From contig JANWIQ010000052.1 of the NCBI GenBank assembly GCA_025449795.1, positions 1 to 20,959 of the forward strand: a stretch of 20,959 bases of DNA, given 5' to 3'. Source of the DNA: Minisyncoccota bacterium. GTDB lineage: Bacteria; Patescibacteriota; Microgenomatia; Levybacterales; UBA12049. Below the pieces are notes generated by a model. It worked only from the letters and a program-made list of their open reading frames with translations, made no database searches and was not told where the DNA came from. Below, piece after piece: positions 7,353-13,825 of this stretch; positions within the stretch are counted from its first letter, which is position 1; the number at the start of each line of letters is the position of its first letter. The position numbers and the translations under genes were made by a program.

Positions 7353-7486
7353 GTGCTAACTATAAATACGAATACCAAATATCGAAACTCGAAACAATAC
7401 CAAATGACCAAAATACAAACGTCAAAAAAGTTTTGGACATTTACATTTTAGACCTGTTTCGGATTTCGTGCTTCGGATTTCGAATT
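7353..7486. repeat. Long quasi-palindrome of the TTCGAAAT family, running into the 3' end of rplO
   Basis: One arm (about 7366-7406) has words such as ATACGAATACC and CGAAACTCGAAACA; the other (about 7450-7486) has GTTTCGGATTTCGTGCTTCG. The centre is itself inverted: CAAATGACCAAAA at 7410-7422 against TTTTGGACATTTA at 7431-7443. The right arm is translated as the last codons of rplO. The same family occurs at 10120-10220. Confidence 0.8.
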
Positions 7487-7924
7487 TATCTCTACCCTAC
7501 CACCTGCTTTTTCAATTTGTGCTTTCGCACTTTGTGAAACTGGTAATTTTACTGTGAGTGCTACAGAAAGTTTTCCCCTTCCCAGTATTTTTACCGGTTG
7601 ATTTTTTGCCGTACGAACACTCACTATACGGTATTCCACTAATGATTTTTTATCAACTACTGTCCCTTTTGGAAGTGTGTTGAGCTTTTCTACATTGACC
7701 GGAAAGCTTTTCGTCTGATAAGAAAAATTTCGTTCTTTTCCTCGAAGAAAAGGAAGTCTTTTAATAAGTGGGAGCGCCCCTCCTTCAAAAGAAAGCGCAA
7801 TATTTCGTCTTGCTTTTTGTCCTTTTGTACCACGGCCTGATGTTTTTACGCGTCCACTTCCATGGCCTTGGCCAAGACGCCTTTTTGCTTTGGTTGTAAT
7901 TTTTGGTAATGTATGTACTGGCAT
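7448..7924 (-). CDS. rplO: 50S ribosomal protein L15 with repeat-derived C-terminus
   Basis: L15 is a late-assembling large-subunit protein. The N-terminal Gly/Arg/Lys-rich segment (AKRRLGQGHGSGRVKTSGRG then TKGQKARR) inserts into 23S rRNA. The core shows GGALPLIKRLPFLRG, LNTLPKGTVVDKKSLVEYRI and VKILGRGKLSVALTVKLP. Of the 158 residues, about the last 13 (INSKSEARNPKQV) come from a TTCGAAAT-type repeat and are unlikely to be conserved. It starts three bases after the rpsE stop. rpmD (L30), which usually sits between rpsE and rplO, is absent. Confidence 0.96.
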   Translation of the reverse strand: MPVHTLPKITTKAKRRLGQGHGSGRVKTSGRGTKGQKARRNIALSFEGGALPLIKRLPFLRGKERNFSYQTKSFPVNVEKLNTLPKGTVVDKKSLVEYRIVSVRTAKNQPVKILGRGKLSVALTVKLPVSQSAKAQIEKAGGRVEINSKSEARNPKQV

Positions 7925-7927
7925 AAG

Positions 7928-8446
7928 CTAGTTATCCCCTTTCTTTTCTGATCGTTTTGCTCTTCTTGCTTGTGCTTTTTTATGCAAAATGGCAATTGTC
8001 TTTAATGCTTCCATTGTCGCATAGACATTACTTGCCGGGTTGCTACTGCCCAACACCTTGGAAGAAATATTCTGAATACCTGCAGCAACCACAACACTTC
8101 TTACCGCTCCACCTGCAATAATACCACTACCAACAGGAGCCGGCTTAAGCATAACGCGGGCTGCATCCTTTTTTACGATAATGTCAAAAGGAATTGTTCC
8201 ATGCACCATTGGAACCTCAAAAAGGTGTTTTTTTGCTGCTGACATTGCTTTTCGAATTGCAGAAGCAACATCTGCAGCTTTTCCATGCGCTACACCGACT
8301 TTTCCTTTTTTATCACCCACAACAACAAGTGCGGAAAAACTTACTTTATTTCCTCCTTTTGTTTTCTTAGAAATTCTATTAATTTGCACGACCTCTTCGG
8401 CATATTCGCTTGGCGTCCGTACAAATGTTTTTTGATCGTATGCCAT
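7928..8446 (-). CDS. rpsE: 30S ribosomal protein S5
   Basis: S5 lines the mRNA entry channel and affects decoding accuracy. With the ATG at 8446 it has 172 residues, beginning MAYDQKTFVRTPSEYAEEV. I preferred this to an upstream ATG at 8494 because AAAGGA lies just before it and the longer frame would translate repeat DNA. The S5 signature is visible in KTKGGNKVSFSALVVVGDKK and KVGVAHGKAADVASAIRKA, and the second domain in GTIPFDIIVKKDAARVMLKP and GSGIIAGGAVRSVVVAAGIQ. It is separated from rplR by 91 bp and precedes rplO directly, with no rpmD. Confidence 0.96.
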   Translation of the reverse strand: MAYDQKTFVRTPSEYAEEVVQINRISKKTKGGNKVSFSALVVVGDKKGKVGVAHGKAADVASAIRKAMSAAKKHLFEVPMVHGTIPFDIIVKKDAARVMLKPAPVGSGIIAGGAVRSVVVAAGIQNISSKVLGSSNPASNVYATMEALKTIAILHKKAQARRAKRSEKKGDN

Positions 8447-8469
8447 AATTCCTTTCAGTCGTAATAAGC

Positions 8470-8546
8470 AAATGTCAAATAATCCAACAAACAAATAATT
8501 AGGTATTCGTTTATTAGTATATTCGTTTATTCGTTTATTAGAATAC
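8470..8546. repeat. Inverted/tandem repeat of the CGTTTATT family (rplR/rpsE spacer)
   Basis: GTATTC at 8503-8508 and GAATAC at 8541-8546 bound a block of CGTTTATTAG and CGTTTATT units. The outer GAATAC arm is part of the last rplR codons (Val-Phe). To its left, AAATGTCAAA at 8470-8479 resembles the core motif seen in other spacers. Confidence 0.7.
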
Positions 8547-8885
8547 TAACCCTCCTTCTCTCGCACCTTCTGCAAGTGCTAAAACTCGCCCATGATATCT
8601 GTATGATCCTTTGTCAAAAACAACTGCGGTGATTTTTTTACTGACAGCCAACTTGGCTAAAGCAAGGCCAAGGGCTTTTGCTTTTTCTGTTTTGCTGAGA
8701 TCTTTTGTATCAAGTGTTTTCTCTGAAATACCAATGAGTGTTTTTCCCATTGCATCATCAATAATCTGTGCATACATGTGATCATTTGATCTAAAGACCG
8801 AGAGTCGTGGCCGTTCCTTCGTTCCTTTTACAAAACTTCTAATTCTTATTGTTCTCCTCTTTTTTTGTATATTTAATTTATTCAT
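8538..8885 (-). CDS. rplR: 50S ribosomal protein L18
   Basis: L18 binds 5S rRNA and helps place it in the central protuberance. The 115 residues are typical. The Arg/Lys-rich N-terminus (MNKLNIQKKRRTIRIRS) is followed by TKERPRLSVFRSNDHMYAQI, the family's rRNA-binding strand, and by FDKGSYRYHGRVLALAEGAR and EGGLVF at the end, close to the usual [20 protein letters not shown]-type ending. It starts 15 bases after rplF. The last two residues overlap one arm of a repeat, with no visible harm to the core. Confidence 0.96.
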   Translation of the reverse strand: MNKLNIQKKRRTIRIRSFVKGTKERPRLSVFRSNDHMYAQIIDDAMGKTLIGISEKTLDTKDLSKTEKAKALGLALAKLAVSKKITAVVFDKGSYRYHGRVLALAEGAREGGLVF

Positions 8886-8900
8886 ATATCTTCAGTCAAG

Positions 8901-9467
8901 TTATTTGGCTCCCGCTCCTCCTACTGCTTTCGCTGCCTTCCCTGCTTTGCGTCGTATATATTCTCCAACATACTTAATGCCTTTTCCTTTGTATGGTTCT
9001 GGTTTTCTTACTGCACGCACCTCTGCCGCGGTATTGCCTACCTGCGCCTTGTCTGCTCCCTCAACAATTATAGTATTTCCTTCAACTTTAAATGTTATTC
9101 CGCTTGGTGCTTTAATTTTCACCGGGTGAGAAAATCCTACAGAAAGAGTTAATTCTCCACCATTTGCTTGGGCTCGATACCCAACCCCTGCCAACTCCAA
9201 TTTCTTTTCAAATCCTACACTGACGCCTTTTACCATATTTGCCAAAAGGGCACGCGTCAAACCCCACAGTGCTTTTGTAGCAATCTGCTGTTTTGCAGAA
9301 CCTTCTTGTGCAACGGTTATAATATTCTCTGCAGTTGTTACGGTTATCCCTTGGGGCAACGTGTGGGTAAAATTACCCTTTGCTCCGGAAACACTCACAA
9401 CAGTACCGGTAACATGTACCGTTACACCAGTTGGGATAGTAATTGGTAATCTTCCTATTTTTGACAT
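8901..9467 (-). CDS. rplF: 50S ribosomal protein L6
   Basis: L6 lies near the factor-binding site and the sarcin-ricin loop. It has two similar domains: the first begins MSKIGRLPITIPTGVTVHV, the second includes GVGYRAQANGGELTLSVGFS, and the signature KPEPYKGKGIKYVGEYIRRK is near the C-terminus. The 188 residues include a short Ala/Gly/Lys tail (AAKAVGGAGAK) beyond the usual end. The gene lies in the normal spc order between rpsH and rplR. The 56-bp spacer upstream holds a TCCTGA-type repeat. Confidence 0.97.
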   Translation of the reverse strand: MSKIGRLPITIPTGVTVHVTGTVVSVSGAKGNFTHTLPQGITVTTAENIITVAQEGSAKQQIATKALWGLTRALLANMVKGVSVGFEKKLELAGVGYRAQANGGELTLSVGFSHPVKIKAPSGITFKVEGNTIIVEGADKAQVGNTAAEVRAVRKPEPYKGKGIKYVGEYIRRKAGKAAKAVGGAGAK

Positions 9468-9474
9468 ATATTTT

Positions 9475-9519
9475 TTATCCTTCTGTAAATTCAGGATAAG
9501 CTACTTATAGTGAGCTTGC
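9475..9519. repeat. TCCTGA-type palindromic fragment between rpsH and rplF
   Basis: TTATCCT (9475-9481) and AGGATAA (9493-9499) form a 7-bp inverted repeat around TCTGTAAATTC. Next to it lies AGTGAGCTTGCCGAACT (9510-9526). Both pieces resemble parts of the GTCATCCTGA elements near tuf, rpsJ and rplC in this window, so this is probably a decayed copy. Confidence 0.55.
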
Positions 9520-9523
9520 CGAA

Positions 9524-9916
9524 CTACCAAATCTTAAAAAGCAATTCTCCTCCAACGCCTTTTTGCAACGCTTCTCTTCCGGTCATAACTCCTTGATTTG
9601 TTGAAACAATAATTATTCCTAGTCCTTTCCCTTTTAATTGTGTTGCGCTTGTTTTCCGCGCATACTTTCGAAGAGAAGGCTTAGAAAGAATAATCACTTC
9701 GGTAAACCGAGGCATTAATTTTTCATACAAGATATTTGCTTGTAAACTTTTTTTATTTCCATCGGCTACTTCTTTTATACTTTCTAAGAATCCTTCTTTT
9801 ACCAAAACTTTCCCCACTGCAAGGGTAAGTCCCGAATAGGGAAGAACGACGCTTTTTCTTCGAGCTAAAGCTGCATTTTTAATGCGGATAATAAAATCTG
9901 AAATAGTATGATTCAT
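9524..9916 (-). CDS. rpsH: 30S ribosomal protein S8
   Basis: S8 binds helix 21 of 16S rRNA and is a primary assembly protein; in E. coli it represses the spc operon. The 130 residues match the family. The start MNHTISDFIIRIKNAALARR resembles the usual MTDPIADMLTRIRNA. The middle shows LVKEGFLESIKEV, and the C-terminal domain has ARKTSATQLKGKGLGIIIVS and STNQGVMTGREALQKGVGGE. It starts four bases after rpsN. Confidence 0.97.
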   Translation of the reverse strand: MNHTISDFIIRIKNAALARRKSVVLPYSGLTLAVGKVLVKEGFLESIKEVADGNKKSLQANILYEKLMPRFTEVIILSKPSLRKYARKTSATQLKGKGLGIIIVSTNQGVMTGREALQKGVGGELLFKIW

Positions 9917-9920
9917 ATTG

Positions 9921-10106
9921 TTACCAACTCGCTTTCAGTACTCCTGGAAGCTCTCCTTTCATTGCTAATTGGCGAAAACATAATCTACAAAGACCAAACC
10001 GTCGCATATAGGCACGGTTCCTTCCACAAATATTGCATCTGTGTTTTTCTCGAGAACTAAACTTCTGTTTTCTCTTAAATTTTACAATGTCTGATACTTT
10101 TGCCAT
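9921..10106 (-). CDS. rpsN: 30S ribosomal protein S14, zinc-binding type
   Basis: S14 is a 30S head protein. At 61 residues it is the short, zinc-dependent form rather than the ~100-residue zinc-free form. The two Cys pairs are visible in CNICGRNRAYMRRFGLCRLC, followed by FRQLAMKGELPGVLKASW, a typical end. It lies between rplE and rpsH. The 117-bp spacer before it is filled by a TTCGAAAT-family repeat. Confidence 0.97.
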   Translation of the reverse strand: MAKVSDIVKFKRKQKFSSREKHRCNICGRNRAYMRRFGLCRLCFRQLAMKGELPGVLKASW

Positions 10107-10119
10107 ATAACTTTTCTTT

Positions 10120-10220
10120 CAGAAAGAAATTCTAAATTCGAATTTCGAAATCCGAAACAATTTTGAACATTTTATTTTTGTATTTCGAATTTGTTTCGTG
10201 CTTCGAACTTTGGTATTCGG
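10120..10220. repeat. TTCGAAAT-family quasi-palindrome between rplE and rpsN
   Basis: The left arm (10129-10160) reads AAATTCGAATTTCGAAATCC; the right arm (10180-10222) reads TATTTCGAATTTG and TTTCGTGCTTCGAAC. They are roughly complementary and enclose TTTTGAACATTT at 10161-10172. The words CGAAATCCGAAACA and CGTGCTTCG recur in the rplO/secY element. Confidence 0.8.
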
Positions 10221-10223
10221 ATT

Positions 10224-10763
10224 TTACTTTTTGAATGGCATGCCTAGCACGCGAAGCAATGCCACTCCCTCTTCTTTATTTTTTGCTGTTGTTACAATAG
10301 TCATTTCCATTCCTAAAACTCTTTCAATTTTTCCCGTATCAACTTCTGGGAAGACCGAATATTCCGAAAGTCCTAATGTATAATTTCCTTGTACGTCGAA
10401 CGCTTTATTGCTTACTCCTCGAAAATCTTTAATTCGAGGTAAAACAACATTGACTAATTTATAAAAAAATTCATGCATCCGGTTTCCCCTGAGTGTGACG
10501 GTAAGCCCAATTTTATCACCTTCTCGTAGCTTAAAGCTAGAGATAGATTTTTTTGCTTTATTGATTCTCGGCTTTTGACCGGTAATTGTTGCCAGCACTT
10601 CTTGTGCCACTTCCATGTTTTTCTTATCTGCAACAGCATTTTTTACGCCGATATTTACTACAATTTTTTTAAGTGTTGGAACAGCCATTGGATTCTTCGT
10701 CCCTAACTCTTCCTGTAATTTCTGCAATGCTTCTTTATATGCTTTTTTCTGTGTATCTGTCAT
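10224..10763 (-). CDS. rplE: 50S ribosomal protein L5
   Basis: L5 binds 5S rRNA and contacts P-site tRNA and S13 across the subunit bridge. With ATG at 10763 it has 179 residues, the same as E. coli L5; a GTG at 10796 would overlap the end of rplX and add an odd N-terminus, so I rejected it. Conserved stretches are PTLKKIVVNIGVKNA, ITGQKPRINKAKKSISSFKL, REGDKIGLTVTLRG, YKLVNVVLPRIKDFRGVS and DVQGNYTLGLSEYSVFPEV, with MTIVTTAKNKEEGVALLRVL near the end. It lies 14 bases after rplX. Confidence 0.96.
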   Translation of the reverse strand: MTDTQKKAYKEALQKLQEELGTKNPMAVPTLKKIVVNIGVKNAVADKKNMEVAQEVLATITGQKPRINKAKKSISSFKLREGDKIGLTVTLRGNRMHEFFYKLVNVVLPRIKDFRGVSNKAFDVQGNYTLGLSEYSVFPEVDTGKIERVLGMEMTIVTTAKNKEEGVALLRVLGMPFKK

Positions 10764-10777
10764 ATTATCGTTTGGGC

Positions 10778-11104
10778 TTATATTTCCTTTCCGCACTTTC
10801 TACAAATCCTCATTTTCTTTGCATTCGTTTCACCCTTCGCTGCTTTTTCAACACGGTATCCTACCCGAGTAATTTTTTTGCATTTCGGACAAACGAGTTG
10901 CACTTTGGCTACAGCTAATGGCTTTGTAATAGTTACTATTTCTGACGTCTCACCTTGTTGACGAGCTTTTCTATGTCTTTTATATTGATTCACGCCGGTA
11001 ACAAGCACCGCATTCACCCGTGCGAAAACTTTTTCCACTTTTCCTGTTTTGCCTTTATCTTTTCCTAGTACTATTTTTACTTCGTCACCTTTAATAAGTT
11101 TCAT
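10778..11104 (-). CDS. rplX: 50S ribosomal protein L24
   Basis: L24 initiates large-subunit assembly and lies near the exit of the peptide tunnel. The KOW motif appears at the N-terminus as KGDEVKIVLGKDKGKTGKVE, followed by VTGVNQYKRHRKARQQGETS. Two CxxC pairs, CPKC (about 74-77) and CRKC near the end, suggest a zinc ribbon. The length of 108 is normal. It starts four bases after rplN. Confidence 0.96.
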   Translation of the reverse strand: MKLIKGDEVKIVLGKDKGKTGKVEKVFARVNAVLVTGVNQYKRHRKARQQGETSEIVTITKPLAVAKVQLVCPKCKKITRVGYRVEKAAKGETNAKKMRICRKCGKEI

Positions 11105-11108
11105 ATGT

Positions 11109-11483
11109 TTATACGACCTCTACTGCCATACTGGCTATCTTTGCAAATCCTGCATCTCTCACCTCTCTGGCGATAGGTCCAAAAATTCTTGTTCCTCTTG
11201 GGTTTTTGTCTTTCATGGTATCGATTACCACTGCTGCGTTGTCAGAGAAACGTACTAACGAACCGTCTTCGCGTTTTATTTCTTTTCTGCTTCTCACCAA
11301 AACAGCTTTTACTATTTCTCCGTCCTTTACCTGGCCATTTGGGTCTGCACTCTTCACTACACAATTGAGAATATCGCCAATTGTCCCAAATTTGTGTCTT
11401 GAACCACCAAAAACTTGGATTACCTGCAACACCTTTGCCCCTGAATTATCCGCAACTTTTAACATTGATCTATGCTGAACCAT
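11109..11483 (-). CDS. rplN: 50S ribosomal protein L14
   Basis: L14 sits at the subunit interface and forms a bridge to the 30S. The 124 residues align with the usual 122-123. The start MVQHRSMLKVADNSGAKVLQ matches MIQEQTMLNVADNSGA; an internal Met at residue 7 is therefore not the start. Conserved segments include VVKSADPNGQVKDGEIVKAV, FSDNAAVVIDTMKDKNPRGT, RIFGPIAREVRDAGF and KIASMAVEVV. It follows rpsQ after a 65-bp repeat spacer. Confidence 0.98.
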   Translation of the reverse strand: MVQHRSMLKVADNSGAKVLQVIQVFGGSRHKFGTIGDILNCVVKSADPNGQVKDGEIVKAVLVRSRKEIKREDGSLVRFSDNAAVVIDTMKDKNPRGTRIFGPIAREVRDAGFAKIASMAVEVV

Positions 11484-11548
11484 AATTTGGCTTATAGCTA
11501 ATTGCTTATGGCTTATAGCACTCTATGCTATTTGCCATATGCTATACG
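11484..11548. repeat. GCTTATAGC-family repeat between rpsQ and rplN
   Basis: Words GGCTTATAGC, TTGCTTATGG and CTTATAGC on the left face GCTATTTGCCATATGC and CTATACGC on the right. The two halves are approximate reverse complements around ACTCTAT. The element fills the whole gap between the stop of rpsQ and the start of rplN. Confidence 0.7.
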
Positions 11549-11782
11549 CTACTTCGTGCCTCCTTCCATAACTTTAAATCTTTTATTTTTGGACAGTGGC
11601 CGTGTTTCTCCTATTTTTACTGTTTGTCCGACCTCGTATGTTTTTTCACCTGCATCTGCCAAGAGTTTTTTACTTCTTTTAATCAATTTTTTGTATAAAC
11701 GGTGAGGGGTATGTCGTACAACCTCCACCACAATTGTTTTTGCCATTTTATTGGATACTACTTTTCCTTCAAATATCTTCAT
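11549..11782 (-). CDS. rpsQ: 30S ribosomal protein S17
   Basis: S17 is a primary-binding 30S protein with an OB fold. The 77 residues show MKIFEGKVVSNKMAKTIVVE, the VRHTPHRLYKKLIKRSKKLL loop, and VGQTVKIGETRPLSKNKRFK, the family pattern VGDTVEIMETRPLSKTKRW. The start is two bases after the rpmC stop; GGAGG inside the last rpmC codons serves as its ribosome binding site. The last five residues, EGGTK, are also the ending of L22 and S3. Confidence 0.96.
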   Translation of the reverse strand: MKIFEGKVVSNKMAKTIVVEVVRHTPHRLYKKLIKRSKKLLADAGEKTYEVGQTVKIGETRPLSKNKRFKVMEGGTK

Positions 11783-11784
11783 AA

Positions 11785-12006
11785 CTAATTCTTGCCTCCT
11801 TTCGATGCAAATATCTTTTTATTTTGTACTTCTGTAAGCAATCGTGCAATATTTTTTCTTTTCAAAAATATCGAGCGAGTATTTTTTAACTTTCGCATCG
11901 TATTGTCAAACTGCAAAGCAAATAACTCTTTTCTTGTTTCTTCTATTTCGCTCTTCAGTACTGCAACTGACTTTTCTTTGTTATCAATTTTTTGTTTTTT
12001 TGCCAT
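11785..12006 (-). CDS. rpmC: 50S ribosomal protein L29
   Basis: L29 is a small helical protein at the exit of the nascent-chain tunnel, beside L23. It has 73 residues. The core AVLKSEIEETRKELFALQFD and KLKNTRSIFLKRKNIARLLT fit the family pattern of ELRELSxEEL...LFxLRFQ and K.RRxIARIxT. An extra Lys-rich N-terminus (MAKKQKIDNKEK) and short tail (KIFASKGGKN) are present. The end contains GGAGG for translation of rpsQ. Confidence 0.93.
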   Translation of the reverse strand: MAKKQKIDNKEKSVAVLKSEIEETRKELFALQFDNTMRKLKNTRSIFLKRKNIARLLTEVQNKKIFASKGGKN

Positions 12007-12028
12007 ATAGTTTTACTCACTAATGTAG

Positions 12029-12436
12029 TTATTGTTTTTCTACAAATCTTGTTTTGACGGGTAATTTGTGTGAAGCAAGACGCAATGCTTGCTGTGCAAT
12101 ATTTTTTGTCACACCGCTCATTTCAAATAATACACGCCCTGCTTTTACTACTGCGACATATTCATACACGTCACCTTTTCCAGATCCCATTCTGACTTCC
12201 GCTGGCTTATGGGTAATTGGTTTATCTGGAAAAATTCGTATCCATACTCTTCCGCCTCGTTGGGTATAATGGGTTATTGCCCGTCTTGCCGCTTCTATTT
12301 GCCTACTAGTAACCCATGACATTTCCTCGGATACCAAACCAAATTCACCAAAAGAAATTTTGGTACCTGCATGCGCAACACCTTTCATGTGTCCTCGCAT
12401 CATTTTTCGATATTTAACTCTTTTTGGCGCTAACAT
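12029..12436 (-). CDS. rplP: 50S ribosomal protein L16
   Basis: L16 organises the A-site region of the large subunit. The 135 residues match the usual 136-137. Visible are MLAPKRVKYRKMMRGHMKGV, KISFGEFGLVSEEMSWVTSR, QIEAARRAITHYTQRGGRVW, IRIFPDKPITHKPAEVRMGS and GKGDVYEYVAVVKAGRVLFE. The C-terminal helix is LRLASHKLPVKTRFVEK. The upstream gap is one of the two copies of the 128-bp direct repeat flanking rpsC. Confidence 0.98.
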   Translation of the reverse strand: MLAPKRVKYRKMMRGHMKGVAHAGTKISFGEFGLVSEEMSWVTSRQIEAARRAITHYTQRGGRVWIRIFPDKPITHKPAEVRMGSGKGDVYEYVAVVKAGRVLFEMSGVTKNIAQQALRLASHKLPVKTRFVEKQ

Positions 12437-12561
12437 ATTTCCTAATTTTCAATTTTTAATTTTTAATTTTCAATCAAATTTAAATGTTTTAATTTTTAAT
12501 ATTTTACACATTTATTTCAAATTTTAAATTTCAAATTTTAAATTTACTTTGTCCCTCCTTC
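12434..12561. repeat. 128-bp direct repeat, copy 1 (rpsC 3' end to rplP start codon)
   Basis: This stretch matches 13204-13331 at a constant offset of 770 bp, with about six differences by eye: three just after CATATTT and three T/C changes in the AAATTT block. It runs from the rplP start codon through AAATTT/CAATTTTTAATT words to the last rpsC codons (Glu-Gly-Gly-Thr-Lys-stop). Internally it is quasi-palindromic, with core TTTTACACATTT at 12502-12513. Confidence 0.9.
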
Positions 12562-13206
12562 ATCTTGATTGATCCAAACTTTTACTCCTATATATCCTTT
12601 TTTCGTAAGACTTGGATGGCTCGCGTACATGACATGTTCTCGTATGGTTGAGAGAGGAACTTTCCCAACATGAATTTTTTCCCGTCTTCCAATTTCCGAA
12701 CCTGCAATTCTTCCCGAGAGAAGAATCTTTACCCCTTTTGCTCCTGCTGCCATAACGCGCTCTGCATTTTGGTTGAGTACCCGTTTAAAAGGAAGTCTTT
12801 TTGCCAATTGTTCGGCTACATTTTTTGCAACCAAATATGGCTCAAGATTCGGCTCTTTAATTGCCTCAACGCGGATTTCTATTTTTGGTGCGTTTTTTGC
12901 TTTCATGTTTGAGCCATTCTTTTCAAGAATACTCGTAATAAACTTTTTTACATCTTCCAGGCCAGTCCCTGCACGTCCAATCACCATACCCGGTTTGGAT
13001 ACGTACAAAATTATTTTTGCACTATTAATCGAACGCTCAATTTCAACGCGTGCAATGCCTGCGTATTTTAGCTTTTCCATAAGCGCTGTCCTTAATTTAT
13101 AATCTTCCAGCAGGATATCTTTATAATTTTTGCTACTAAACCATCTACTTTCCCAACTATAGATACCGCCAAGACGTAATACATGTGGATTTATTTTTTG
13201 TCCCAT
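12544..13206 (-). CDS. rpsC: 30S ribosomal protein S3
   Basis: S3 forms part of the mRNA entry channel and has helicase activity with S4 and S5. The 220 residues begin MGQKINPHVLRLGGIYSWES. The KH domain shows the loop PGMVIGRAGTGLEDVKKFI. Later segments include VAEQLAKRLPFKRVLNQNAE, GAKGVKILLSGRIAGSEIGR, EKIHVGKVPLSTIREHVMYA and GYIGVKVWINQ. The ending EGGTK lies within the 128-bp repeat and is identical to that of L22. rpsC is flanked on both sides by that repeat. Confidence 0.97.
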   Translation of the reverse strand: MGQKINPHVLRLGGIYSWESRWFSSKNYKDILLEDYKLRTALMEKLKYAGIARVEIERSINSAKIILYVSKPGMVIGRAGTGLEDVKKFITSILEKNGSNMKAKNAPKIEIRVEAIKEPNLEPYLVAKNVAEQLAKRLPFKRVLNQNAERVMAAGAKGVKILLSGRIAGSEIGRREKIHVGKVPLSTIREHVMYASHPSLTKKGYIGVKVWINQDEGGTK

Positions 13207-13331
13207 ATTTTACAATTTTCAATTTTTAATTTTTAATTTTCAATCAAATTTAAATGTTTTAATTTTTAATATTTTACACATTTATTTCAAATTTCAAATT
13301 TTAAATTTCAAATTTACTTTGTCCCTCCTTC
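13204..13331. repeat. 128-bp direct repeat, copy 2 (rplV 3' end to rpsC start codon)
   Basis: This is the partner of 12434-12561, from the rpsC start codon through the same AT-rich words to the EGGTK codons of rplV. The two copies lie in direct orientation, 770 bp apart, and bracket rpsC. The shared stretch of 81 bases beginning AATTTTCAATTTTTAATT shows no difference that I can see. Confidence 0.9.
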
Positions 13332-13691
13332 TAATTTTTTAACTTCATCTGATTTCTTCTCTTCAACTTTCTCTTTCAAAACGACTGTAATATGTGTTGT
13401 TCTTTTCTTATATGGTTTTACTCTCCCTCGTGTGGACGCATGAAACCTTTTTAAGAATTGTCCTTCGTTGATGATAAGCTCTGAAATAACAAGGTTGTCT
13501 TCCTGCATCTTGTTATTTGTCACCGCATTTGCAACCGCAGATTGCAACGCTTTCGTGAGTGCATATGCACCATGCTTTTTTGTTAGTGCAAGGATTTTGA
13601 GTGCATCTTTTACTGATTGGTTACGAATAACGTCTGCTACGAGCCGCACCTTTCTTGTACTAATTTTTGTACTTTTTGCTGTTGCTTTCAT
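13314..13691 (-). CDS. rplV: 50S ribosomal protein L22
   Basis: L22 lines the peptide exit tunnel through a long beta-hairpin. The 125 residues show MKATAKSTKISTRKVRLVAD, VIRNQSVKDALKILALTKKH, KALQSAVANAVTNNKM and LVISELIINEGQFLKRFHAS, then TRGRVKPYKKRTTHITVVL, the hairpin-side motif usually written RAxGRAxxIxKRTSHITVVV. A charged tail (EKVEEKKSDEVKKLEGGTK) follows, its last codons shared with rpsC through the 128-bp repeat. It follows rpsS across a 134-bp repeat gap. Confidence 0.97.
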   Translation of the reverse strand: MKATAKSTKISTRKVRLVADVIRNQSVKDALKILALTKKHGAYALTKALQSAVANAVTNNKMQEDNLVISELIINEGQFLKRFHASTRGRVKPYKKRTTHITVVLKEKVEEKKSDEVKKLEGGTK

Positions 13692-13825
13692 GTTTTTTAG
13701 ATAGTAAGCGATTTGATAGTAAGATAGTAAGTGATTTGCCTAAGGTACTTTATCTGTAAGCGTATGCCGTAACCATATATCCTCTTTATATCTTCGTATC
13801 TTTCTATCTTAATATCTTCTCCTTT
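13692..13825. repeat. GATAGTAAG-family repeat between rpsS and rplV
   Basis: The plus strand begins with GATAGTAAGCG, GATAGTAAGATAGTAAGTG and ends with TATCTTCGTATCTTTCTATC and TTAATATCTTC, so the two ends are roughly complementary. The centre holds GTAAGCGTATGCCGTAAC, itself near-palindromic. Minus-strand AAAGGAG just after the rpsS stop lies too far from rplV to act as its ribosome binding site. Confidence 0.65.

Noticed and set aside
7353..7486. CRISPR array in the short-word repeats
   Set aside because: Units are of uneven length, imperfect and palindromically arranged, without regular unique spacers or cas genes.
7928..8494. Longer rpsE starting at 8494
   Set aside because: The extra 16 residues would come from repeat DNA, and AAAGGA stands just before the ATG at 8446.
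10764..10796. GTG start for rplE at 10796
   Set aside because: It overlaps the end of rplX and gives an N-terminus not found in L5; the ATG at 10763 gives exactly 179 residues.
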